This document shows positions 12,460 to 18,130 of a DNA stretch of 18,130 nucleotides, piece after piece. The DNA lies in assembly GCA_964370855.1 (NCBI GenBank), contig CAYJMF010000097.1, positions 1 to 18,130 of the forward strand, written 5' to 3'. The position numbers were made by a program, and so were the translations under genes. The stretch comes from JAKLKS01 sp964370855 (lineage in GTDB: Bacteria; Planctomycetota; JAJSAM01; JAKLKS01). The notes below the pieces were generated by a model that did not search any database, had not been told where the DNA came from, and worked only from the letters and a program-made list of their open reading frames with translations. How positions within the stretch are numbered: position 1 is the first letter of the stretch; every line of letters starts with the position of its first letter.

Positions 12460-14427
12460 TCACTCCGCTCCCGAGGTCGAGGCGACGATGACGCAGTTGC
12501 GGCCCGCCTCCTTCGCCTCGTAGAGCGCGGCGTCCACGCGGGCGATGATCCGCTCCACGTCGTCCCCGGCCTGGGGCATCGCCTGGGTCACCCCCACGCT
12601 GATGGTGAGGGGCCGGGTCTTCGGGAACCGGGTGCGCAGGTCCTGCCCGCGCATCTCGACCCGCGCCCGGAGGCGGTCGGCGTAGATCTTCGCCTGCTCG
12701 AGGGTGGTCTCCGGGAGCAGGCCCACGAACTCCTCGCCCCCGTAGCGGCCGATGATGTCGATCTCGCGGGAGGCCGCCACCAGCACCTGCGCGATGGTGC
12801 GCAGCACCTCGTCGCCGGCCTGGTGGCCGTAGGTGTCGTTGAAGGACTTGAAGAAGTCGATGTCCACCATGGCCACGGACAGGACGGAGCCGTACCGGCG
12901 GGACCGGTCGAGCTCCCTCTGGAACAGCGCCATGAGGTTGCGGCGGTTGTTCACCCCCGTGAGCTCGTCCCGCTCCGCCAGGGAGCGCAGCTTCTGCGTC
13001 TGCCGGTGGAGGAGGTGGTTCTCGATGGCCAGCCCCACCTGGGAGGAGAGGAGCCCGAGCAGCGCGGCCTCGCGCTTCTCCACGGGCCGCCCCGAGAAGG
13101 GGTTGTCCACGGTGACGATGCCGTGGGTCTTCTCCAGCACGTCCACGGGGGTCGCGGCGATGCGGGAGACCCCGATGCCGTGGAGGAAGTCGGCGTCGGC
13201 CCCGAGGTCGTCCACCACCACGGGCTGGCCGTCGCGGATGGCGTGGGCGAGTGCGCCCCCGGCGGCGAGGGGGAAGTCGGCGATGGCCCGGTCCCCGACG
13301 CGGATGGGGCCGGTGTCGTCGATGCCGTGGCGGAGGTCGAGCCTCGCCCGCTCCGCGTCGTAGGCGTAGAAGAGCACCCGGTCCACGCCCATGGAAGCGC
13401 GGATCCCCTTGAGGCCCACGTCCCAGGCCTCCTCCGCCGTGGCGACGGCCCGCAGCTCCCGCAGGCAGGAGGCCATGAGCCCGGAGGCATCCTCCAGGGC
13501 GAGGGGGGGCGGGGCCAGGACGGGGGCGAGGCCGGCGCCGGCCTCCTCGGCCCCCTTCACGAGGGTGACGAAGGAGCCGGCGTCCCCGGCGAGGCCGAGG
13601 AGGGAGAGGGTGTCCCTGAGGGCGTCGCGGGCGGCCTCGACGCAGGCCTCCTCGTCCTCGCGGGTCAGGGCCTTCCCGTTGACGGGGGGCGGCTCGCGGC
13701 CGTTGCGGCAGCAGGTGGCCATCCCGTGGGAGGAGAGGACGGCGTCGGCCGCCGCCACCACCTGCACCAGGCTCCGCGTCCCCCGGGGCATCCCCTCGAG
13801 GGCCTCGTGCCCCCGGTGGTGGTGGGCGATGACGTCCCGGATGGGGCCGGGGAGGTGCCACCGGTCGGCCAGCATCGACCCGGCCCGGCCGTGGTCGATG
13901 CCGAAGACCTCCTTCTCGATGGCCGCCAGGGGGCCGCCCCCGGCGGAGGACCGCCGGAGGACCTCGGCGTAGCGCTTCCCGCTGCCGCTGGCGAAGACGA
14001 GCTGGCCGAGGGAGTGCATGAGCCCCGCCGTGTAGGCGTCCTCCGGGGGGGCGCACTCCAGGCGGCGCGCGAGGGCGCGGGAGGCCGCCGCGGAGGCGAC
14101 GGAGTGCTCGAAGAAGCGGGCGCGGTCGAGGGGGAGGGAGGCCGTGTCGAGGACGGCGAGGGATTGGGCGATCTTGCGCACCACGGCGACGCCGAGGGTC
14201 CGCACCGCCGCGTCGAGGGAGGTGACGGAGCCGCCGCGCCCGTAGACGGGGCTGTTGGCCAGGCGGAGGACCGCGGCGGCCATGGCCACGTCGCTGACCA
14301 CCAGGCGCTCCGCCTCGGGGGCGCGCCCCCCCTCGGAGGAGGCGAAGAGGCAGCGGACCACCCCGAGGGGGATGGAGGGCAGGGCGTCGAGGCGCCCCTC
14401 GACGGTCGGCTGGGTGTCGTCTCCCAT
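12460..14427 (-). CDS. HDOD-GAF-GGDEF protein, probable diguanylate cyclase
   Basis: This 655-residue soluble protein has three domains. Residues about 10-240 are an HDOD region (LPSIPLGVVRCLFA, VLRLANSPVYG, AAVRTLGVAVVRKIA, FFEHSVASA, MHSLGQLVF, GIDHGRAGSMLADRWHLP, IAHHH). The HD metal pair is not kept (MHSLG), as is normal for HDOD. Residues about 320-470 are GAF-like (AWDVGLKGIRASMGVDRVLFY, PVVVDDLGADADF). Residues about 485-650 are GGDEF with the active-site motif GGEEF (563-567), metal-binding VDIDFFKSFND (521-531) and an intact inhibitory RxxD site (REID, 554-557). It should make cyclic-di-GMP under product inhibition. The frame stays open to a TTG at 14457, but that would start 5 bases after a strong hairpin, so the ATG at 14427 is preferred. 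Neither has a good ribosome site. rsgA follows after 40 bases. No membrane segments are seen. Confidence 0.92.
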   Translation of the reverse strand: MGDDTQPTVEGRLDALPSIPLGVVRCLFASSEGGRAPEAERLVVSDVAMAAAVLRLANSPVYGRGGSVTSLDAAVRTLGVAVVRKIAQSLAVLDTASLPLDRARFFEHSVASAAASRALARRLECAPPEDAYTAGLMHSLGQLVFASGSGKRYAEVLRRSSAGGGPLAAIEKEVFGIDHGRAGSMLADRWHLPGPIRDVIAHHHRGHEALEGMPRGTRSLVQVVAAADAVLSSHGMATCCRNGREPPPVNGKALTREDEEACVEAARDALRDTLSLLGLAGDAGSFVTLVKGAEEAGAGLAPVLAPPPLALEDASGLMASCLRELRAVATAEEAWDVGLKGIRASMGVDRVLFYAYDAERARLDLRHGIDDTGPIRVGDRAIADFPLAAGGALAHAIRDGQPVVVDDLGADADFLHGIGVSRIAATPVDVLEKTHGIVTVDNPFSGRPVEKREAALLGLLSSQVGLAIENHLLHRQTQKLRSLAERDELTGVNNRRNLMALFQRELDRSRRYGSVLSVAMVDIDFFKSFNDTYGHQAGDEVLRTIAQVLVAASREIDIIGRYGGEEFVGLLPETTLEQAKIYADRLRARVEMRGQDLRTRFPKTRPLTISVGVTQAMPQAGDDVERIIARVDAALYEAKEAGRNCVIVASTSGAE

Positions 14428-14462
14428 CTTCCAGGTCGGTTCTTCGTCCGTTCCCAAGGCCG

Positions 14463-14480
14463 GCCGCCGGAATCGGCGGC
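14463..14480 (-). promoter_or_regulatory. 7-bp leader hairpin upstream of the HDOD-GGDEF gene
   Basis: GCCGCCG (14463-14469), a 4-base loop and CGGCGGC (14474-14480) form a perfect stem, 36 bases before the ATG at 14427. It may be a leader structure or the end of the region between this gene and the ABC operon. No T-run follows. Confidence 0.35.
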
Positions 14481-14590
14481 GGCGGCTCCGTTTTCCCCGG
14501 ATGCCCCTTCTACCCCGGGTCCATCCTGCGGCGCGGCCCCGCGAGGGGACAGGAAATCCCCCGGAGGCCGCGGGTCCACCGAGGGTGATT

Positions 14591-16375
14591 CTACTCCCCG
14601 GACCGCACCAGGCGGTGGACGATCGCCTCTTCCCCCTCCCGCGCCATGCGCTCGGCGAGGGGGAAGGAGGCCCGCAGGAGGACCGCCGCGTAGACCGCGC
14701 AGAGGACCGCCCCGAGGGGGGGCCACCAGGCCTCCTGGAAGAGCCAGCCGGCGTTGGCCGGGAGGACGTGGAGCGCCATGGGGACCGGCGCCACGAGCAC
14801 CAGGGTCCCGGCGAAGACGGCCACCTTCGTCAGCTTCTCGTAGCAGCCCTCGGAGAAGGCCCCCTGCTGGCGGAGCGCCATGCGTCCCCGCGTGGCCAGG
14901 GTCGAGGGCAGCGCCACGGAGACGACGTTCCCCACGGCCGTCACCACGGCCAGCGCGCAGGCCCCGCCGATCACGGCCAGCGCGATGGAGGAGAGGGGAT
15001 CGGGGACGCGGTCGGGGCGCTTCCACGCCAGCAGCCCGAGGACGGCCGCCGACAGGAGGGCGTTCACGGCGCCGAAGCCGAGGAGGTAGCAGAGGTCCTT
15101 CCCCGCCACGATGCGCCGCCAGGAGACCGGCGTCGTCCGGAGGTGGGAGATGCCCGGCCCCTCGAGGCCGAGGAGGTTCATGAGGAGGGTGTTCTCCACG
15201 AACACGAGCACGAAGGGGAGCGCCCAGGAGATGCGCGCCACGGTGCCGACGGAGTCCCCCGACCCGCCGGGGCGGAGCGTCACCGCCACGATGGGGAGGA
15301 TGAGGAAGCAGGCCTGGCTGATGAGGGTCGTCTTGACGATGGGCTCGCGCCGCAGCAGGCGCAGCTCCTTGGAGGCGATGGCCAGCACCGGGTCGGGGAA
15401 GAAGCGGCGCAGCAGCGCCCCCCCGGGGATCCGGCGGCCCGACCCTCCCCCCCCCGCCTCCAGGGGGGGCACGTCGCCGAGGAAGGCCCGCTCCTGGAGG
15501 TGGGCGGCGAGGGCGAGGGCCATGAACGTGAGCGGGAGGAACCCGAGGAGGAGGGGAAGGGCGTGGACGGCCCCGCCCCGGCCCGCCTCCACCACGGCCT
15601 CGGTGAGCCACCGCGACGGGAGGAAGGGGAACCAGCGGCTCGGCTCCAGCGCCAGCACCTCCCGGAGGAGCCCGTGGCCGGCGGGGCGGCCCGTCCTGCC
15701 CCGGGTGAGGGCGAACCACGCGCCGAGGTAGACGGCCCCCGCGACGAGGGGGGCCACCACCATCCCGAGGTCCTGGAACCGGCGCGATCGGAGGAAGTTG
15801 AGGAGGAGGAGGACGAGGAGCTGGCCGAGGAGCACGGCGTGGACGAGGAAGAGGGCCGAGAGGAGGAGGCGGATCCCGAGGACGGGGAAGTCGAGCCCCG
15901 CCCAGTCCATCCGCCCCCAGTAGTGGCGGGTGGACATGGGGAGCATGTGGCCGACGACGACGCCCGCCAGGGGGGGGACCCAGAAGAGCACCGCGCCGGA
16001 GAGGCTGATGCCCGCCGTCGAGGCGGAGAAGACGGTGCGGTGGGAGACGGGGAGGTGGAAGAGGCGGGTCACGTCGAGGAACTCGTGGGCGCGGAAGCCG
16101 AGGGCCGGGGAGAGGACGAGGACGACCCAGACGAGGGCGAAGGAGAGGTGGACGGCCTCGTCGAGGCTCGCCGCGGGGACCCCCGCCTTGTGGCGCGAGA
16201 TCCAGAGGCCCCACAGGGCCGTGAGCCCGAGGAGCGCCGAGGCCACGGCCCCGAAGCCCACGAGGAGGGTCATCACCACCCTGCGGCCCATGGTCGCCGT
16301 GGCCTGGCGCTTCAGGAGGAGGAAGTGGGTGCGGAGGAGGAGGGCGAACTGCGCCCGGGCGCGGGCCCGGCTCAC
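14591..16375 (-). CDS. ABC transporter permease, about 12 TM segments
   Basis: This 594-residue membrane protein is the permease partner of the ATPase just upstream. The N-terminal region is Arg-rich (RARARAQFALLLRTHFLLLKRQ). About twelve hydrophobic stretches follow, including VVMTLLVGFGAVASALLGL, FALVWVVLVLSPALGF, LLLSALFLVHAVLLGQLLVL, LGMVVAPLVAGAVYLGAWF, LPLLLGFLPLTFMALALAA, LISQACFLILPIVAV, ALPFVLVFVENTLL, LLGFGAVNALLSAAVLGLL, AVIGGACALAVVTAVGNVV and VAVFAGTLVLVAPVPMALHV. Twelve helices in one chain would provide the full membrane part of an exporter-type ABC complex, which usually uses two six-helix subunits. The GTG at 16375 is chosen because GGAG (16387-16384) lies 8 bases before it and it shares GTGA with the ATPase stop. 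An in-frame GTG at 16384 is an alternative. The substrate cannot be inferred. Confidence 0.88.
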   Translation of the reverse strand: MSRARARAQFALLLRTHFLLLKRQATATMGRRVVMTLLVGFGAVASALLGLTALWGLWISRHKAGVPAASLDEAVHLSFALVWVVLVLSPALGFRAHEFLDVTRLFHLPVSHRTVFSASTAGISLSGAVLFWVPPLAGVVVGHMLPMSTRHYWGRMDWAGLDFPVLGIRLLLSALFLVHAVLLGQLLVLLLLNFLRSRRFQDLGMVVAPLVAGAVYLGAWFALTRGRTGRPAGHGLLREVLALEPSRWFPFLPSRWLTEAVVEAGRGGAVHALPLLLGFLPLTFMALALAAHLQERAFLGDVPPLEAGGGGSGRRIPGGALLRRFFPDPVLAIASKELRLLRREPIVKTTLISQACFLILPIVAVTLRPGGSGDSVGTVARISWALPFVLVFVENTLLMNLLGLEGPGISHLRTTPVSWRRIVAGKDLCYLLGFGAVNALLSAAVLGLLAWKRPDRVPDPLSSIALAVIGGACALAVVTAVGNVVSVALPSTLATRGRMALRQQGAFSEGCYEKLTKVAVFAGTLVLVAPVPMALHVLPANAGWLFQEAWWPPLGAVLCAVYAAVLLRASFPLAERMAREGEEAIVHRLVRSGE

Positions 16376-17178
16376 GCCAGCCACTCCAGGGAGCCCCGGT
16401 CCTCCGTCCCCCCGACGAGGTGCACGAAGACGTCCTCGAAGGTGGCCGCCGCCCCCAGGCCCGCCGCGGCGCGGAGCTCCTCCACGGTGCCCGTGGCCAG
16501 CAGCCTCCCGCGGGAGATGACGGCCACGCGGTCGCAGAGCCGCTCCACGGTCTCCATCACGTGGGAGGAGAAGAAGACCGTCACGCCGCGCTCCACGGCC
16601 CGCTCCAGCACGCGGCGGATGGCGCGGGCGGTGACGGCGTCGATGCCGTTGAAGGGCTCGTCGAGGAAGAGCACCCGCGGGGAGTGGATCATGGCGCAGG
16701 CGAGGAGCACCTTCTTCTTCGTCCCCATGGAGTCGTCCACGAGGAGCTTGTGGCGCTCCTCCTCGTCCATCTCCATGAGGGCGAGGAGATCCGCGGCCCT
16801 CCGCTCCGATTCCTCCGGGCCGAGGCCGTGCATGCGGCCCGTGAAGACGAGGATCTCCCAGCCCGAGAGGCGCTCGTAGGTGTGGATCTCCTCGGGGAGG
16901 ATCCCGAGCACCCGCTTGACTCCCACGGGGTCCTCGACGGGGTCGATGCCGAGGACGCGGGCCTCGCCGGAGGTGGGCGCCATCATCCCGCAGAGCATGC
17001 GGATGGTGGTGGACTTGCCCGCGCCGTTGGGCCCGAGGAACCCGAAGAAGACGCCGCGGGGGACCTCGAGGTCGAGGGAGTCCACGGCGACCTTCCCGTC
17101 GAAGACCCGGGTCAGGCCGCGGGTCAGGACGGCGGGGTGGCCGGCCGCCGGGGCGTCCCCGTCCCCGCCGGCGCTCAC
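16372..17178 (-). CDS. ABC transporter ATP-binding protein
   Basis: The 268-residue protein is a single ABC ATPase domain of the exporter (ABC-2, CcmA-like) type. Motifs: Walker A GPNGAGKST (49-57), the Q-loop position in ILPEE (93-97) where Glu replaces the usual Gln, a variant signature DSMGTKKK (149-156) in place of YSxGMKQR, Walker B VLFLDEPFNGID (169-180), and the switch histidine SSHVMET (204-210, H206). The GTG start at 17178 shares GTGA with the stop of the upstream methyltransferase. Its own stop overlaps the GTG of the permease in the same way, so three genes are translationally coupled. It drives the permease downstream; the transported molecule is unknown. A tail (240-268) of about 30 residues (AAATFEDVFVHLVGG) matches the usual end of this family. 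Confidence 0.94.
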   Translation of the reverse strand: MSAGGDGDAPAAGHPAVLTRGLTRVFDGKVAVDSLDLEVPRGVFFGFLGPNGAGKSTTIRMLCGMMAPTSGEARVLGIDPVEDPVGVKRVLGILPEEIHTYERLSGWEILVFTGRMHGLGPEESERRAADLLALMEMDEEERHKLLVDDSMGTKKKVLLACAMIHSPRVLFLDEPFNGIDAVTARAIRRVLERAVERGVTVFFSSHVMETVERLCDRVAVISRGRLLATGTVEELRAAAGLGAAATFEDVFVHLVGGTEDRGSLEWLA

Positions 17179-17981
17179 CGGGGCGCCCCCGGCCCGGCGA
17201 ACCAGGCGAGCACGACGGCCCCCGCCGCGGCGACCCCGAGGGACTCGGCCCTGCCCCGAAGCGGGATGGTGACCCGCTCGTCGCAGGCCTCCAGCACCGC
17301 CGGGGAGACGCCCCGGGCCTCGTTGCCGAGGACGACGGTCACGCGGGGATTTTGTATCACAGTATCATACAACGATACTCCGCCGGAGGAGACGGCGGCG
17401 ATGAGCCGGTGGCCGAGGAGGCGGGCCGCGGCGGCGGCCCCGGCGGCGTCGCCGCAGGCGACCACGGGGAGGTGGAAGTGGGAGCCCTGGGCGGCGCGGA
17501 GGACCTTCCCGTTGAGGGGCTCCACGGTGCCGCGGCCGAAGATCACGGAGGCGCAGCCGAAGGCGTCGGCGGCCCGGACCACGGCGCCGGCGTTGCCCGG
17601 ATCCTGGATCCCGTCGAGGAGGACGGCGACGCCGTCCCGGTCGAGGGGGAGGGGCGCGTCGGCGGGCGGCGACCGGAGGACCGCCATCACCCCCTGGGGG
17701 GTCTCCGCGTCGGCGAGGACCTCGAGGACCCGGCGCACGACGACGGTGACCCTGATCCCCGCGGCCCGGGCGGCCCGCTCGATGCGGGCCCCGACGTGGG
17801 TCATCCCCGCGCCCTGGCCGAGGAGGATCTCCTCCACGGGGGCGCCGGCGAGGAGGGCCTCCTCCACGATGTGGAAGCCCTCCACGAGGTGGAGGCCCGC
17901 GGCCTGGCGCTTTCGCTTGTCGCGCAGGTCCTTGAGTTCGCCGAGGCGGGCCTTCGTGAGGGGAGGAGGGGCGGGTTCCAT
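17175..17981 (-). CDS. SpoU/TrmH-family RNA 2'-O-methyltransferase
   Basis: This 268-residue protein is a SPOUT-class, AdoMet-dependent RNA ribose methyltransferase. The N-terminal RNA-binding (L30e-like) region is present (LTKARLGELKDLRDKRKR 8-25, HLVEGFHIVEEAL 31-43, ADAETPQGVMAV 90-101). The knotted domain has motif 1 LLDGIQDPGNAGAVVRAADA (121-140), motif 2 VVLGNEARGVS (216-226) and motif 3 TIPLRGRAESLGVAAAGAVV (238-257). Motif 3 normally reads SLNVS; here the Asn is Gly (G249), an unusual change. The closest named relatives are RlmB/TrmH, but the target cannot be assigned. The ATG at 17981 is chosen because homology begins at once; the frame also opens at 18038, adding 19 low-complexity residues. 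A 30-base AT-rich island with unusual codons lies at residues 202-211. It is the first gene of the coupled set with the ABC transporter. Confidence 0.92.
   Translation of the reverse strand: MEPAPPPLTKARLGELKDLRDKRKRQAAGLHLVEGFHIVEEALLAGAPVEEILLGQGAGMTHVGARIERAARAAGIRVTVVVRRVLEVLADAETPQGVMAVLRSPPADAPLPLDRDGVAVLLDGIQDPGNAGAVVRAADAFGCASVIFGRGTVEPLNGKVLRAAQGSHFHLPVVACGDAAGAAAAARLLGHRLIAAVSSGGVSLYDTVIQNPRVTVVLGNEARGVSPAVLEACDERVTIPLRGRAESLGVAAAGAVVLAWFAGPGAPR
17349..17378. other. AT-rich palindromic island inside the methyltransferase gene
   Basis: Only 9 of 30 bases are G or C, against a very GC-rich gene. Ten consecutive codons (GTA TCG TTG TAT GAT ACT, then GTG ATA CAA AAT) include many that are hardly used elsewhere in the window. 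On the plus strand TTGTAT (17352-17357) and ATACAA (17367-17372) form a 6-bp inverted pair with a 9-base spacer, typical of a dimeric regulator site. The encoded VSLYDTVIQN is a normal family stretch, so the protein is not disrupted. Confidence 0.65.
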
Positions 17982-18065
17982 GGAGGGCCCGAGGATACCG
18001 CCGGGCGCCCGGGGCCGGACGGTTCCCCCGCCGGCCATCGCTCCGGCGCCCCGGGCTGGATCGTG

Positions 18066-18118
18066 CGGGTTCTTCCCGGCGTTGCGCGCCTACCGGCGCG
18101 CGGCTCCCGACGGGGAGC
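18066..18118. promoter_or_regulatory. Three consecutive hairpins upstream of the methyltransferase gene
   Basis: Stems: CGGG/CCCG at 18066-18078 (5-base loop), GCGCGCC/GGCGCGC at 18084-18101 (loop TACC), and GCTCCC/GGGAGC at 18103-18118 (loop GACG). They precede the methyltransferase ATG (17981) by about 85-140 bases on its sense strand. They could be a leader structure, or the terminator of a gene beyond the right edge. No tRNA pattern fits. Confidence 0.4.
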
Positions 18119-18130
18119 ATCGGGAGAGGA

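Noticed and set aside
12601..14400. HD-GYP or HD phosphohydrolase for the minus-strand signalling protein
   Set aside because: The expected HD pair is absent (MHSLG) and no GYP motif is seen; the HDOD pattern fits better.
12079..15183. 1034-codon plus-strand frame opposite the GGDEF and permease genes
   Set aside because: It is a complement of the HDOD-GGDEF gene with no recognisable motif and no ribosome site.
18061..18118. tRNA gene on either strand
   Set aside because: The stems have wrong sizes and order, there is no GTTCRA T-loop with a matched 5-bp stem, and no acceptor stem.

Overview
The window is a very GC-rich bacterial chromosomal segment. GC is clearly above 70% by eye, G/C dominates third codon positions, and GTG starts and 4-base stop/start overlaps are common. 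The gene set mixes housekeeping genes (dprA, aroB, folC, rsgA, a SpoU/TrmH methyltransferase) with large secreted beta-propeller and Ig-like proteins and several signalling domains. This fits a Planctomycetota-like or Myxococcota-like environmental bacterium. That placement is an inference from style and is weak. The poly-C left edge and the 10-N gap flanked by C/G runs look like assembly weak points, so this is probably a draft or metagenome contig.

Layout, left to right. (1) 1-1908, minus: a secreted protein with Ig-like domains, cut by the left edge. (2) 1909-2460: a gene-free region with a (GGGA)n tract and three consecutive hairpins, one with 27-bp arms, just after the dprA stop. (3) 2461-3564, minus: dprA. 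(4) 3722-4543, plus: a STAS protein with a PilZ-like C-terminal region, divergent from dprA. (5) 4565-4661: a perfect 31-bp inverted repeat with an AT-rich core, followed by a tandem 9-bp repeat of 20-bp period in front of the next gene. (6) 4803-7214, plus: a secreted seven-blade SBBP beta-propeller with two fibronectin type III-like domains. (7) 7205-9900, minus: a two-TM protein of unknown function translationally coupled to aroB; the aroB 3' end carries the gap. (8) 10013-11353, plus: folC. (9) 11354-11465: an AT-rich convergent intergenic spacer. (10) 11466-14427, minus: rsgA downstream of an HDOD-GAF-GGDEF protein. (11) 14591-17981, minus: SpoU/TrmH methyltransferase, ABC ATPase and ABC permease, joined by two GTGA overlaps. 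(12) 17982-18130: leader sequence with three small hairpins.

How the genes may work together. Two proteins could belong to cyclic-di-GMP or partner-switch signalling: the GGDEF protein, with intact GGEEF and RxxD sites, and the STAS/PilZ-like protein. They are about 8 kb apart and nothing in the sequence links them directly. The ABC pair is a complete exporter-type unit. I see no defence island, CRISPR array, prophage, transposase gene, rRNA or tRNA. The best candidates for something undescribed are non-coding: the 31-bp palindrome at 4565-4661, the AT-rich palindromic island inside the methyltransferase gene (17349-17378), and the hairpin cluster after dprA. The STAS/PilZ-like fusion and the orphan two-TM protein upstream of aroB are the best protein candidates.
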